DNA of 64,000 bases from Neofusicoccum parvum (GCA_020912385.1 CP087212.1:372001-436000), one strand, 5' to 3'. Positions 1 to 12,198 are shown, counted from the first letter of the stretch. Made by a program: numbers and translations. Notes: generated by a model not told the origin, from the sequence alone.

Positions 1-456
1 AAAGAGAAAATCCAAGCTTTGTTAGACCTTGTCCTTTACCCAAACGTTTTGAAGCACTTCTTCGAATTAATCTGGAACTATACCAATCCGGAAATGATCT
101 GCATGCTATTGGAGCGAGGTGCGAGTCCGAACAAGCCGGTAGCATGGGGCCATGGAGAATCTGGATGGTGTCTTTTCTTGACTTTTTTCCATGAACAGTT
201 CTCCAGTAAATATATCAAGGAGGACCGAAAGATACTGTTCAAACAAGCCATCCGTCTCCTCCTCGACCATGGAGCTGACACCGAAGTCACGACCGTCGAC
301 AGAAGACAGGATAGCGGCGCGCGGTTTATAGGAGCTACCAAATTGACGGTTGATCAGATCCTGGAAGCTCACTTCCCACCTGGAGATCCCATCTTCCAGT
401 TGCTCAAGGACAAGCGCAAGAAGAGGAATAAGATGAAGCGGATTTTTAAGCACTGA
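1..456 (+). CDS. C-terminal end of an ankyrin-repeat-type protein (5' partial)
   Basis: The frame is open from the first base of the window to a TGA at 454-456, so only the C-terminus (about 150 residues) is present. Two segments look like ankyrin repeats: MLLERGASPNKP near residue 35 and RLLLDHGADTEV near residue 85, both with the LLxxGAxxN/E pattern. The last 15 residues are lysine/arginine-rich (KDKRKKRNKMKR) before the stop. In fungi this kind of tail often belongs to large NACHT/ankyrin or similar signalling proteins, but the upstream domains lie outside the window, so the family is not certain. No intron is needed in the visible part. Confidence 0.55.
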   Translation, partial: KEKIQALLDLVLYPNVLKHFFELIWNYTNPEMICMLLERGASPNKPVAWGHGESGWCLFLTFFHEQFSSKYIKEDRKILFKQAIRLLLDHGADTEVTTVDRRQDSGARFIGATKLTVDQILEAHFPPGDPIFQLLKDKRKKRNKMKRIFKH

Positions 457-1090
457 TGAGTTCTCTGGCGCTAAGGTCGTTGTCTCGAAGGGACGTATAA
501 GAGATACGCATGGTGCTCACCTGAGATGACGCATAGGCTGACACGGAGGATGCCGATATCCTGATTTCCATTCTGCGGTGAGCTTTGCGGAGATGCTTCG
601 GGGGACTGGATCTACACTCATTTCGCAGAACGGGGTTTTTCTTTTATTCTCATTAATGCAGCACCTATATGCCGATCAGCAGTAAGAATGAAGATCCATT
701 ATCTGTAAGATTAAAAAGTGTTTCTCGCGTTCAACCCAGACAAAAGAAAGCGGCGTATAGCACAGAGGGGGACACACAAATGAAAAGCGATAGGCAGGGC
801 AGGGTAGGGGCAAACACAGCGACAACGATGATGATGACGGACCAAGCACAAGGAAAATTCAATGCGTTTTGCAGTAGGGAATGTTTCTCTCAATCAATCC
901 AAAACACTACTTCTTCCACTTCAGGTACTTACACTCCAAGTACTACTTTGCCACTTCAAATCCTTCAAAAAGCCACCTCCTCGCTCTGTCTGCCTCAAGG
1001 TATATATGTACAATCCGAAACAAAAAACCACGCGTCAAAGCTGAGAAACTCAAGAAAATCCGTCAAAAAATTGTATTCCATCTCTCTCCC
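457..1090. other. Intergenic, no gene seen
   Basis: This holds the 3' flanks of two converging genes. The short open frames here have no recognisable domain or start context, and no RNA gene was recognised. Confidence 0.5.
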
Positions 1091-3406
1091 TTACAACAGC
1101 GCCAGAGCGGCGGCGGCGAACATCAGACCGCCAGCCATCTCGACACGGCCGGCCGCGCCGGTCCACTGGGTGGGGGGCGCGGAGGTGGTGCCGGTGGCGG
1201 GGGTAGAGCCGGCCGGGGGCGCGGAGGTAGCGGGGGTGACACCGGGGGTCTGGGCGACGACGGGGACCGAGGGGACCGAGTAGGTCACGGTGCCGTTGTT
1301 AGGGCGCGGGGGGATGCCGGCCGAGGGGGCGACCGGGGGAACGACGACGGAGCCGGAGAACTTGGGCGAGGTCGGGGGAACGGACTCGGCGGAGACAGGC
1401 TTGCCGGGGGTCTCAGTCGCGGGGGTAGGCTTGGCGGGAGTGCCGGAGATGGGGACGGCGGGAGTGCCAGAGACGACGGGAACGGAGCTCGAGCTGCCGG
1501 GGCAGTTGTTGACCTCAGGGCCGCACGAGGTGATGGTCAGGACCTGGGTGGTCATGATGGTGGTGGCACCAGCGGGAGGAGCAGAGACGGAGGCGGGAGC
1601 AGACGGGGCAGGCGAGGTGGCGCCCTCAACGCCGCTCGAGACGGGAGGGTTCGAGGCAGCGGAGACCGGGGCAGAGGGGACACCAGCGGAAGCCGGGGCG
1701 GAGGGGACACCAGCGGAAGCCGGGGCGGAGGGGACACCAGCGGAAGCCGGGGCGGAGGGGACACCAGCGGAAGCCGGGGCGGAGGGCACACCAGCGGAAG
1801 CCGGGGCGGAGGGGACACCAGCGGAAGCGGGAGCCGAGGGGACACCAGCCGAAGCAGGGGCAGAGGGAACGCCAGCAGAAGCAGGGGCAGAGGGAACGCC
1901 AGCAGAAGCGGGAGCCGAGGGGACACCGGCCGAAGCGGGAGCCGAAGGAACACCAGCGGAAGCCGGGGCAGAGGGAACACCACCAGCCGGGACCGAGGTG
2001 GAGCGAGCAGGGCAGTCGGTCACGTCATCAGCGCACTGGGTGATGGTGTGGATCTCAGTGGTGAAGCGGGTGGACGAGATGTGGGTGGTGATCGGCTCAG
2101 CGGGCTCAGTGGTGGCCGGGGCAGAGGGAGCCGGGGAAGTGGCACCCTCAACACCGCTGGAGACGGGCGGGTTGGACGCAGCGGAGACCGGGGCAGAGGG
2201 AACGCCAGCAGAGGCAGGGGCCGACGGGACACCAGCGGAAGCCGGGGCCGAGGGAGCAGAGGCGGGAGCCGAAGGGACACCAGCAGAGGCGGGGGCCGAC
2301 GGGACACCAGCGGAAGCAGGCGCCGAAGGAACACCAGCGGAAGCCGGGGCAGACGGGACGCCAGCGGAAGCCGGAGCGGAGGGAACGCCAGCAGAGGCCG
2401 GGGCAGAGGGAACGCCCGAGGCCGGGGCAGAGGGCTGCGAGCCACCAGTCTGAGTAGCGGTAACGGGGCAGATGGTGGTGCTGATGGCGACGGTCTCAGT
2501 GACGACGTGCTCGTGGGTCTTCTCGGAGGCCGGGCAGTCGGTGACGGTCGGGGCGCACGAGGTGATGGTGTTGACCTTGGTGGCGTAGACAGTCGAGGTG
2601 GTCATGGGGGCCGACGGGTCGACAGCCTCCTGGGAGATCGGCACATCGACGGCGGTCGAAGGGGAGGGGACCTGCGAGAGAGGGGTTCCAACGGCGACCG
2701 AGGGGACCTGCGAGAGAGGGGTGCCAACGGCAACAGAGGGGACCTGCGAGAGAGGAGTGCCAACGGCAACCGAGGGGACCTGCGAAAGAGGAGTTCCAAC
2801 GGCGACCGAAGGAGTCTCGGACGGGTAGAAGCTCAACGGGGTGCCAACGGCGACCGAGGGGGTCTGCGAGAGAGGGACTCCGACGGTGGAGGAGGGGGTG
2901 GCGGTGGCGGCGGTGGAGGCGACGTCAACGTTGGTGCCAGTGCTGGCGCAGTTGCCAGACTTCTGGGCGCTCTCGATGCAGGCGCACGACTCGTCCCAGG
3001 TGCTGCTGAAGAGGGTGAGGTCAACGTCAACGCAGACGTTGAGCGGGACGAGATCGACGCAGGCGTCGACCTTGGCCTTCAGGAAGACGGAGTTCTGGCA
3101 GCGGCACTCGGGGGTGTCGTTGATGCAGACCTCGGCCAGGGCCTTGAGGAAGCACTGGTCGCGGCAGCCGCCGGGAGAGGCGGGGGCCTTGCAGGTGGCG
3201 CCGCAGGTGGTGATGGTGGCGGGGGCGCTGGTGGTGGACGAGGCGCCGCCAAGGGTGACGCCGACGTTGGCACCAAGGCTGTTGACAACAGCCCCGACAC
3301 CGGCGTTGAGGCCGAGGACGTCGGCGTCAACGTTGGCGTTGAGGAGGGGCGAGGCCGCCGAGCTCGCAACGAGCATGGCGGCGGCGAAGGCACCGCGGTA
3401 GGCCAT
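1091..3406 (-). CDS. GPI-anchored, CFEM-like cell-wall protein with long Pro/Ala/Ser repeats
   Basis: A single-exon gene of 771 residues. Residues 1-19 form a signal peptide ending SSAAS. Residues 68-153 are a cysteine-rich module with 12 Cys, including [12 protein letters not shown], which resembles but does not exactly match the CFEM pattern. Next come five imperfect 12-residue units of the [12 protein letters not shown] type, then two long arrays of PSAPASAGV. Each array ends in [19 protein letters not shown] and is followed by a Thr-rich module with ITxCxxxVxxCPA. The C-terminus is a GPI-attachment signal: a small-residue site, a short spacer, then [19 protein letters not shown]-type proteins act in the fungal wall in haem/iron capture or adhesion; the role here is inferred. 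The antisense strand is also open because of the GC-rich repeats, but only this strand gives a signal peptide, ordered cysteines and a GPI tail. Confidence 0.85.
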   Translation of the reverse strand: MAYRGAFAAAMLVASSAASPLLNANVDADVLGLNAGVGAVVNSLGANVGVTLGGASSTTSAPATITTCGATCKAPASPGGCRDQCFLKALAEVCINDTPECRCQNSVFLKAKVDACVDLVPLNVCVDVDLTLFSSTWDESCACIESAQKSGNCASTGTNVDVASTAATATPSSTVGVPLSQTPSVAVGTPLSFYPSETPSVAVGTPLSQVPSVAVGTPLSQVPSVAVGTPLSQVPSVAVGTPLSQVPSPSTAVDVPISQEAVDPSAPMTTSTVYATKVNTITSCAPTVTDCPASEKTHEHVVTETVAISTTICPVTATQTGGSQPSAPASGVPSAPASAGVPSAPASAGVPSAPASAGVPSAPASAGVPSAPASAGVPSAPASAPSAPASAGVPSAPASAGVPSAPVSAASNPPVSSGVEGATSPAPSAPATTEPAEPITTHISSTRFTTEIHTITQCADDVTDCPARSTSVPAGGVPSAPASAGVPSAPASAGVPSAPASAGVPSAPASAGVPSAPASAGVPSAPASAGVPSAPASAGVPSAPASAGVPSAPASAGVPSAPASAGVPSAPASAGVPSAPVSAASNPPVSSGVEGATSPAPSAPASVSAPPAGATTIMTTQVLTITSCGPEVNNCPGSSSSVPVVSGTPAVPISGTPAKPTPATETPGKPVSAESVPPTSPKFSGSVVVPPVAPSAGIPPRPNNGTVTYSVPSVPVVAQTPGVTPATSAPPAGSTPATGTTSAPPTQWTGAAGRVEMAGGLMFAAAALALL
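1660..1995 (-). repeat. 27-nt coding tandem repeat (PSAPASAGV), copy block 2
   Basis: About 11 near-identical 27-nt units inside the cell-wall protein gene, each coding for PSAPASAGV. Units differ mostly at synonymous positions. Confidence 0.85.
2180..2440 (-). repeat. 27-nt coding tandem repeat (PSAPASAGV), copy block 1
   Basis: About nine units of the same repeat, some shortened to PSAPASA. It is followed by the same spacer module as the other block, so the whole array-plus-spacer appears to have been duplicated inside the gene. Confidence 0.8.
2665..2895 (-). repeat. 36-nt coding repeat ([12 protein letters not shown])
   Basis: Five to six units of a 12-residue repeat between the cysteine-rich head and the Ala/Pro arrays of the cell-wall protein. 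One unit is altered (LSFYPSET). Confidence 0.75.
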
Positions 3407-5543
3407 TATGGATTAGAGCGTGTATTAGAAATATTAAGGAGTGTAGTGTAGCGTGAACAAAAGCGCAAACCCAATTCGTGAAACGAGTGACGAGGTTGGG
3501 AAAGAAAAGGGAATGCTGCGTTTGCAGTGAGAGGGGTGAGGAGAAGGACAGCAGGCAAGCGAGAGACGGCTCCTAGATATACGCTCGCAGAGGGGCAGAC
3601 GATCCTCACTTGGGGAGCATTTGGACAGCGGCGAGAGCAGGCGCCCGAGCCTGGCCAAGCATCGCGATGGCGCGGCGGGCGGTAGCCCTACAGGGCGGCG
3701 TTGCTGCATCGGGCAAGGGCGTGCGGGCGAGCGGCCTTGGCTTGCCTGTTCCTGGCGCTAGAGAGGATGTGATTGCGACCGTTGCCGCGTCAGAGCTTGT
3801 CGCCGCAAGAGGGAAGCGCTGGGCCGGTTCGGGCGGTGCGATCTGCGCAGACTGCCGGAGGGGGCATGGAGGCGGCAGGCGGGCCGAATTACGAGCCGGC
3901 GGCGGCGGCTGATTGGGCGGCGTGTCTCAGGGGATACGATGATCGTGGCGCGCGGCGGGCAGCGGGTGGCCGAGGGGTGATTGAGGTGGGGGAGAAGGTG
4001 GAGGAGGAGAGGCACAACCGCCGCGCCGAAATTCGCCCTCGCACAATTCCACACGTGCCCTCCCCACCGGCCAAATGAGCCGCTCCGCTTCCGGCCTAAA
4101 CCAATATCTGCCCCTTTGCCTGCGCGCCCACCGGCTCTCCGCGCCCTCAGCGCGCCAGCACAAGTCGCTCCAGCCTCTGCTCGACCAGACACCGCGCGGC
4201 AGAACGCGCTGGGGCCGCGCGACAGAGCCTCCGCCACAGCCGAGTGGCCCCGCCGCCGTTGCGCATCCCCCTTTCGCGACTCGTGCCACCGCTCTCGTAT
4301 CTTCTAATGATCCTGCGGCTCCCTCCCAGCGCCCGCCGCTGGAGAGGCTGCTCGCTCCCGCCGCGCGATCAGCCGCCGGTCAGCCCAGCGCGCCATCTGC
4401 GCCATCTGCGCCATCACCGCTCCCGTCTGCCAGGCACATCGAGACCTCAGTCGAACCCTCGTGGCCACGGCGCACCGCCCGCTCGACTGCCGCCGTGGCT
4501 GCCGGCCATTCGCCGCTGACTTCCTGTTCCGAGCTCTTCTGGCTTGCCAATGTCTTGCAGTCTGCGGTGGCGTCCGCACTCATTTCCTGACAGACGTTTT
4601 CTGCTTGTCTCACCTGATTGCTGATTCGGAGGCCAGAGAAGGTTCAACGGTCTGGAAGTGACACGGCCAAAACATGTCTTGCCTTACTCAGCGCCCACAC
4701 GTCCTGCCCGCTCGCTGCGGATGCTGCGGCCAGACGACGCTGGGCGGGCTTCCGTTCTTTCCGCCGCTGCGCCGTAGACCACTTTTATCCTCAGCGCTCT
4801 TGTCGGCAGCCCCGGGTGCCCACCTGCCCAACTCTCCCTCGTGCCGACCCGTTCTCGTGTCCTCCATCCACGTGCCACACAATCCCATCTCGCAGCCGCT
4901 TGCAGTGTCCTTGGCGTGTGGCTGAGGTGCCTTGGGCTGGTGAATACGACCTCTCGGATCCACTCCGCTCGCCAAATCCATGCCTTTTCCAGTCGGCACG
5001 GCCGCCGGTGCGCCTATTCGGGCAACTCTGAGCCCGCCGACTGAATTACACTCTCTCGTTTCGACTCTTCCCTGCCTCTGATGTCACGCTTCACGGCATC
5101 GGATCCAGGCATCCCCGTCTACACGAGGCCTATCATTGCCATCTGCACCCTCACAATGCCGTCACATCCTCAGCCCTGCCGTTTCACACCGCTGCTGTGG
5201 ACCGCCTGAAGGACGTTATAGCGGGCAGTGCGCCCTCGTAGGCCCAGAATGCGCTCCTTGCCGTGTGAAATCTCAGCCCTACGCGCCCCAACCCTCACCT
5301 CGCAGCGTTTCAGCCCTACTGCCGACCTATTTTTGTGATGTGGCTGTGGCTGTGACTGAGGCGCTCGCTATAGATGTAAGGCTCAGCAGCCACATTGGAA
5401 GCGAAATACTGACCATCAGACCTCTCTGAAGACCCTCGCTGTGGCTTGAACCTGCCTGTGGCTGTCGCCAACCTCCCGACCTCTGTCCTTCCTTCCAACC
5501 ACCACTGTCCTTCCTTTCCAGCCTCGACTAGACGTCCACCACC
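3407..5543. other. Long intergenic region, GC-rich, no gene recognised
   Basis: This contains the promoter of the cell-wall gene on the left and a long CT-rich leader on the right, leading to the ATG at 5544. Several overlapping open frames of 80-170 codons exist on both strands (for example 4075-4590). They have biased composition, no domain and no clear start context, so they are not called. Confidence 0.4.
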
Positions 5544-6023
5544 ATGCCTTCCATTGGCACTCTCGCTCTCAGGAGATCCAACTCTCCGTCTCCCCCCATT
5601 GCCGTCCCGTCTCCCATCACCGTCCCGAAGAGGGTGTGGCCGAAGCCCACCGCCACAACTGCTTTCGCTTATGAGCCTCGACCATCTACCAGCTCCACAA
5701 CCTCCTCCTTTAGCTCTTCGAGCTCGTCTTTCTTTTCTACGCCGTCCTCCATTGGCACAAAGACTTTGAAGAAGCAGTCGTCATGGACTTCGAGGCCTTC
5801 TACAAGCCACACCACGAGAAATGGCATCCGAACAACCGTTCTTGACGTTTCCGACTCAATGCCAAAGCGCAGTGTGGACAGCGAGCGTGCGTCATCTCCC
5901 GGAGGCTACGACAAATCGGGCGGGTTCAGCTTTGACTGTGCCCACACTTCCCCGAAGGGTTTCTACGTGCGCTCCATCGAGGAGTTCCTTGGCGACAGTG
6001 TGCCCGCTCGCCGTCAGCGCTGA
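5544..6023 (+). CDS. Small serine-rich hypothetical protein
   Basis: A 159-residue single-exon frame. The start is supported by the context CCACCACCATGCC after a pyrimidine-rich leader. Residues 1-50 are Pro/Ser-rich, with SPSPP and the repeated IAVPSP/ITVP segments. Residues 55-75 are a Ser/Phe tract (SSFSSSSSSFFSTPSS). The C-terminal third is less biased and contains GGFSFDCAHTSPKGFYVRS. No domain, signal peptide or membrane segment is visible. It resembles small disordered fungal proteins with a short conserved C-terminal end; function unknown. Composition and start context favour a real gene, but no homology can be claimed. Confidence 0.5.
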   Translation: MPSIGTLALRRSNSPSPPIAVPSPITVPKRVWPKPTATTAFAYEPRPSTSSTTSSFSSSSSSFFSTPSSIGTKTLKKQSSWTSRPSTSHTTRNGIRTTVLDVSDSMPKRSVDSERASSPGGYDKSGGFSFDCAHTSPKGFYVRSIEEFLGDSVPARRQR

Positions 6024-9000
6024 AGAAATTGAGGAAATAACGATAAGCTATTCCCGCGTAAGGTCTGAGACCTTGCCGACTTCAAGAATAAGCTCCTAGC
6101 TGCTTGAGGAAGGCTCTGTTTGGCTTTCTGGCTCCTCGCTCTCCAGTTTGACCAACAACTGAAGGACTCCGGCAGTCCTCAGTCAGAGCCGGGGATTGGA
6201 GGAGGCCGGTTCTCTCGATGCGAAGCTGGCAACACTATCAATAAGCAGCACCAACCGTCGACGATGATAGCCGGGTTATATGAAGTCCACGATGCACGAG
6301 CATCGACACAGGCCACCAACACAACCTCCCTCCGACGTTCGGTCATTGAGGATGTGAACACCCCAGCTCAAACGCATTGGCAGACGATCGCTCCGCACCG
6401 CTCCTACCATTGCATAAAAAACTCCATTTGCTTGTTTCATTTGCTTTTCTTTGCGCGGTTAGGAAGCGACGTTACAACAAGGCGTGCAACACTCCAACGT
6501 TGCGCCGCAGATCCCACTTAAAGGAAAGGGGGATGGCCTTCGCTTGCTCACCGCAACCCCGCGCAGCGCGCGCCGCAATGCCTCCATCGAGGCCATTTCT
6601 TCTTCGCATGGTTCCCTCTTTTGTCTACTCTACCATCTTTAATCACCGATTTTGCTTTTACCCCAATAAGTACTGGGATTGTAATACTGTCGACACGGCT
6701 ACCTTTTCCCTTTCTCCTGCAAGAAATCACGAGAGCTACGAAGCTCTCACTCAGTATTTCTTTTGTCACATACCAGTCATCATAACCTTCCTATGATCCT
6801 CTACGTTTCTTATCGTTTGCATTTGAGTACAAAAGTAGCCATGAGCATACAAAATTCAACTGTTTCACAATAGTGCTTGGCTTCTTTCTTTTTCTCTCCT
6901 TCGCCAGCTCCAAGCCACCCACAACTCCGCATAGCCCCCAAAGCATCGCCACCGACCATCGAGACAGCCCCCTGGCGCCACACAATGCTCGGAGGATTAT
7001 CAGTTCGCGTCAGCTTTGATCTATCGCATACGATCGACACGTGCACAGCTCCCCCCACCGACCCAGCACAGCATCCAGGCCAATAAGCTGCATGACCCTT
7101 CGCTAATCCATCTTCCTCCCGGACTTCCGCCGCAGGTTATCAAAAAGTCTAATTCTCAGCCGCCACAATCGGACATTTATAGCAATAGCACTACGTCCGA
7201 GCACGATTCCTTCTTCGCGGATGGCAGAGACCCTTTTCCCGGCTCAACAATCCCCCGCCCACTCAGCGGCGTCAGGCTACGCATCCTTCGCTTCCGTACG
7301 AACAACACGCTATCGTCGCCGAAGGCGCGTGTGGCTGCAACGGATCCTACCCCGCTACGTGCCGCGGGAAATAATAGAGTGAATATTACGCTCATAAAGG
7401 AGGATGCCACAGCTGAAGGCTACCGCGAGGAGCATGGACCCTTTCAATAGGACGAGTCGAGCCCGACGAGTGCCAAGCCGTGGGAAGTTGAAGCAGTCGT
7501 CCTGATGCAGAGGTCGCTCACTGCATGTGACAAAGCTATCGGGGCGAAAGCTCCCAACTCCCTACACAGTGCTCGATGTTGGAAGTGGCCATCGGCTGCG
7601 ACAATGCTCCGTATGTCCCTGAGCTCGGCTCTCCCACACATGCTCCAAACTTAGCAACCTCCTATCTTCATCACGGAGTTTCGCGTCCGAGGGGGCGTCA
7701 ACAACCCCCATCGGCAAGGCTAGACCAATGGCACGCATAGGATAGCTGGGGCGGCTACCGCGGATGGGAAGCCAGAGCGCGCTCCACGACTCCCACATCT
7801 GAATCCAGCGGCGTTGAGCACACTACTACACAGCAGCACACACGTTCTCCCAACACGCAAACCTGCTTTCCCGCCAACGCAACCTCGCAGCCCCATTCTT
7901 CTGCAACGCCAAACACCGGCGCGCGGACACATGTCGTGTGCTGCTACCCAGCTCGCCCGCGCGCCAGCCTCACCACATGCAAGCCTCTTGCCGCGCCGCG
8001 TCAACCTCGCAAGCCTTCAGCTGGAGTCGGACCGTCGCAGCCGCAGGGCGACGACCCCAGACGAGAGAGGCAGGAGGCAAGCCATACAAACTCGCAGCAG
8101 AAAGGCAAGGGCATCAGCCAGGTGTTTGGGCGAACGCAGACGAAGCGACCCTCGAGACGCTGATAGGGCAGCTCAGGACAGCACGGCCGGGCCGAAGGCG
8201 TCCCGAGGAGGCCTCCGCCGCGTCACCCACCCCTCAGCCGCCACCTGACGGGGCGAGGGACCCGGCGAAAGTGCGTCCCGTGTTGCCTGCCGTCCTTCCA
8301 CGCGCCTTCCATGCGCTAGTCGGAGGCCAGGGCCAAGCCACGTTTTCCGCGCGCCGTGCATGCGGGTTGCGGACGACGCCCGCCTTGATCCCCGCTGCGC
8401 GCAACACTGTCGTCGACGACGACGACGACGACGACGAGGCGGCCGCGGTGAGGCTGGACCGCTCAACATGACACCACGAAAAAGCAAAGCACTCGCCCTG
8501 CGGGCGCCCGTCGGTCTGCCGAGATGACGCGGGGGTGACGTCCAAAACAGCCCACCCTCCACAGCCACCACGAACCGAAGGCGCCTCCTCCTGCACCTCC
8601 TCCCATCCCCGGAGCGCTAGAACGGGGCTAGACGACACGCGCCGACGACCAGAAACGAAATCCGAAAGGAAAAACATGACGCCGCGCAAAGGAGGCTGGC
8701 AGCTCGCCCACCCGCGCCCTCGTTGGCCGCCCGCCTCGCCGTCGCCGCCCGTCACGGCAGTGGCGGCGACGGGGCGAATCTGCAGCGGAATCGAGGGAGC
8801 GAGGAAGGGATGGGAGGACGCCCCACATCCCGAGCGCGAGCGCGTTTTGGTAGCTGGGTGGGTTAGTTGGTGGTGGACGGCACGGCAGCATCTGCGGTGG
8901 TTGTGCGGCGCGCCATGGCGCCTGGTCGCTGCCCTGCCGCTGCGCCGGCGCGGACGCCCTGCCATGTGGGCTAAGGGCCGGGTGGTGGGTGCGATGGACC

Positions 9001-10547
9001 GGAGGGCGAGGGACGGGAGGCTACGGGTGGTCGAGCGGGCAACGGGTGGTCGAGCGGGCAACGGGCGGCGAGGGAGGTGCGAGCGGCGAAAGGCAGAGCG
9101 GCGTGGTACTTACAGTGCTCGGGCGGCGGGCGGAAGGGCCGGGCGGGGCGTTTGGCCGGGCGGCGGCGGGCTCGCGGCTGTCTGTGAGGAAAAAACTGAC
9201 ACTAAAAAAAAGGGTCCTCGGCGGGCGACGGCTGCTGGGCGGAGATTCTTCCGGGGCGGAGGGGAGGAGGAGATCGAGGTCGCTCAGCTGAAGGGCGCTG
9301 CGCGGTCTGATTGGAGCGGCGGCGAGGGTGGGCGAGAGGGAGATGATGGGAGGGGACGAAGGATCGGCGTTTTCATCACCACCTATATGCAGGGGAGGGG
9401 AGAGTTGCTGGGCGGGGGGCTTGCGGAACGCTCGCCTATTCGCTCGCGTGTGCGCAGCCGGCGAGGGCAGCAGGGGAGCTGGGGAGCTGCGACGGCAGCA
9501 CGATTGCGGTTCCGCCACTTGCGTTGGGTCGCGGCGCAGTTGGTTGTGCCGACCTCGAGCCCGCCGAGCCCGTCGCGTCACTCGTGCTGTGGCGGGATCG
9601 CGATCCTAGGCGCCGATGCGCGAGATTGTGTGATCAGGCACTTCCGAGGCACGATTGGGGTGATGGGCGGGCGTGTGCGTGGAGTGCAGGCGTGCTGGAG
9701 AGATAAGTACGCAGTGTGTGCAGCGTGTGCCTCGTTGACACCCAATCCCCCGCTCTAAGATGTGCGGCGGTCTGGACGGCGCCTGGAGCCACCGGCGAGC
9801 AGCGAATCCTTCCCCGCTCCACAGACGAGACGTCGGGCAGAAGCAACGCAAAAAACTTCGCCGCTATGCAGCGACCCCGGCGCGCGACGTCGATCCGTGC
9901 TTGGCGGGCACGCGGGTGGAAGGCCGGATGATCGCCAGGCACTGCCCCATGCGGCGTGGACGCGGCTCGATGCGGCAACGCGCCGGTGGCAGGTCGCTGG
10001 ACGGGCGTGTGCGAAGGCCCGACTCCATGGCTTCGTGCCCAAGAGACGAACGCCGCCGGTCCTTGCCCTTCGCAGCCCGTGTGCCGGCCGCGACGGTTAC
10101 AGGATCCAGGTGCCTCGCCCAGCCCGCCTGTAGCGTCGCCGTCAGGCCGTCGCCCCGTCTGCCGTGCGGCACGCCATCCACGCGGTTGACGCCCAATGTG
10201 AGAAAGAGCTGACGACCCTGCCCCATGTGGCTTGTTGGCTATAGGCCTCCGCTCGGGACCACCGCAGCCTCTGTTGTTATTTCTACCCGCCGTGCTCCCG
10301 TCCAAGTCAGGGTCTCCGCCGCAGTCCTCGACGCTCGTCCCCCTCTTCCTTCCCAGCACGCCGGAACCCGCCTGTCTGTTTGCTGAGATACACCCGTGTC
10401 TCGCTGCTTTCCTTCCGCCTGGAGTCGACGCTGTAGAGACCCGGTCTGCACCCACCGCTGCCTTCATGGCCCGCTTCCTCTCGAAGCTCTCGTCGCGCGT
10501 GACGACCATCCGCTACTGGTTGCGAGCCGCCGGTGGCCACAGCGACG
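6024..10547. other. 4.5-kb stretch without a recognisable gene
   Basis: The left part (6.0-7.7 kb) is of mixed composition with short open frames; one at 7016-7450 lacks any in-frame ATG. The right part (7.7-10.3 kb) is very GC-rich, has long open frames on both strands (8234-9061 minus, 8535-9758 plus, 9634-10509 minus) with low-complexity Arg/Ala/Pro-rich translations, and carries a GAC triplet run near 8415-8440. None shows a domain, splice pattern or start context that supports a gene. Confidence 0.4.
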
Positions 10548-12018
10548 ATGCTTCCTCCACCTGGTCCGGAGACTATTCGACTCGCGACATGGATTTTTTC
10601 GACATTGGCCTTGGCCACGGTGACGCTCCGGATGCACACCCGCACGTTCATTGTAAGGAGCCTCGGGTGGGATGATCTCACCGTTGTCCTGGCCATGTTT
10701 TCGTCCCTCGGACTGTCTTTACTTTGGTCTTTTCGTAAGCAAAAACAACACGTTCTCTAGTATTCACCCGCCTGTCTATGAGCCGCAAGACTGACTTTGC
10801 TCTTCCCTGCAGAAATCTCCTACGGGTTGGGGCAGCACCTTGCCTCCATACCGCCTGAATACTGGAATGTCAATGTCCGGATGACCTGGGCAGCGCTATT
10901 CCCCTACTACGCCTCTCTTTGCCTTGTCAAAGTCTCGGCCCTGCTGCAGATGCTCCGCATCTTCAAGATTCCGCGCGTGCGGACCTCCATTCTCTGCCTC
11001 CTGGCCTTCGTCGCCGTCTTCGGGATTTGGACCTTCGTCAGCGCGCTCCTTACCTGCCACCCACTGGCGTACATGTGGGACCAGACCATCCCGGGCGGCC
11101 ATTGCATCAACCAGCTTCCTTTCCTTTATGCCAACGCGGCCATCAATATCGCCTTGGACATCCTTGTAACCCTACTTCCGCTGCCGGTCCTCCGGCGCCT
11201 TCGCCTCACCCCCCGTCAGAAGCGTGGACTTATGGCTGTCTTCGCTCTCGGATTACTGTGAGTACTACCAATTTCGGATATTTGGATCGTTTGGATACAC
11301 GGACATATGCCGCCCGATGCATATGTCCTTCTCTTTCTTCTGTGTAAATGAACATATACCATCTGAGGTATATGTCAAACGTGTGCGCCGACCATATACC
11401 GCACGCGGTATATGCCATCCCTCCCCTCCACACCAACCAAAGTACCACGCGCGATCCTAACCGTGCTTTTTTCTCCCCCACAGCGCCACCACCACCTCGA
11501 TCATCCGCCTCCGCGCGTTGACCGACCTGCACAACGCCTCCTCCGACTTCACCCACGCCATCACCCCCCTCTGCATCTGGAGCGCCATCGAGCTCAACAC
11601 CAGCATCGCGTGCGCCTGCGCCCCCGCGCTCGGCCCGCTCTTCACCCGGCTGGCCAGCACGCTGCACCTGTTCCGCACCGCGCGGCGCTCTGACCTCAGC
11701 GTCGCGCTTTCGGCCGCGTCGACGTGCGCGTGCCCCTCTCTCCGCGCGGAGCTGTCGCTCTCGTTCGCGTGGCGCAAGAGCGCGCACGTCTCCATCGCTC
11801 GCCCCCGCGACTCGGTCGACACCGACCTGACCGACCTGGCCGAGTTCGCCGGCTTCACCGGCCTGACCGGCGACCCCGACCTGGACGGGTTCCTGCTGGC
11901 GCGCCAGGCGAGCAGGAACGACGCCGCGGCCAGGCGGTGGGCGAGGCCGGATACGGGGAGCACGACGGTGGATGAGGGCGAGGTGGACAGGGCGTCGAGC
12001 ACGGTTGGGATTGTTTGA
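10548..12018 (+). CDS. Rhodopsin-like (SAT4/PTH11-type) integral membrane protein
   Basis: Three exons, 10548-10734, 10813-11257 and 11484-12018, give 388 residues. Introns use GTAAGC/GCAG and GTGAGT/ACAG with matching phases. The protein has about seven hydrophobic helices and features of the fungal rhodopsin-domain family: GWDDLTVVLAM near residue 40, YGLGQH near residue 65, KVSALLQMLRIF, and a CHPLAYMWD segment after helix 4. The chain ends in a polar tail of about 100 residues. Family members sit in the plasma membrane and some act as receptors (Pth11), but most have no assigned ligand. The start is the first in-frame ATG (MLPPPGPETIRLATW). Intron 2 is long (226 nt) and holds three palindromes. 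The gene converges on a methyltransferase gene 180 bp away. Confidence 0.85.
11301..11414 (+). repeat. Three short palindromes inside intron 2 of the rhodopsin-like gene
   Basis: Perfect inverted repeats: GGACATATGC (11301-11310) with GCATATGTCC (11319-11328); ACATATACC (11352-11360) with GGTATATGT (11367-11375); CATATACCG (11393-11401) with CGGTATATG (11406-11414). The arms share a CATAT core and the loops are 4-8 nt. They would fold into three hairpins in the pre-mRNA. Confidence 0.8.
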
Positions 12019-12198
12019 TTTGTTTGTAGACTTGTGTGACGGCAACGTCGGTTTTGCATGGACTGGGAGGTTTTGTTTGTTAGCGTATCGTATAGCGGTG
12101 TTGGGTTCTGACACAAAAGCAATGCTTCTTCTTTGTCTTCAGGCTTTGAGTACACGTATTGTCTATCCGTAGTGAGTTGGCCCGGCCTGCCCTGGCTG

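Noticed and set aside
881..3451. Long plus-strand open frame (856 codons) over the cell-wall gene
   Set aside because: It is the antisense of a GC-rich repeat gene. The translation is Gly/Arg low complexity, while the minus strand gives a signal peptide, ordered cysteines and a GPI signal.
8409..8440. GAC triplet run (also near 17190 and 28390)
   Set aside because: Short simple repeats; the one near 17190 codes for an acidic run. No array or CRISPR-like spacing anywhere in the window.
8234..9758. Large open frames on both strands in the 8-10 kb GC-rich stretch
   Set aside because: Arg/Pro/Ala-biased translations on both strands, no domain, no splice pattern, no start context.
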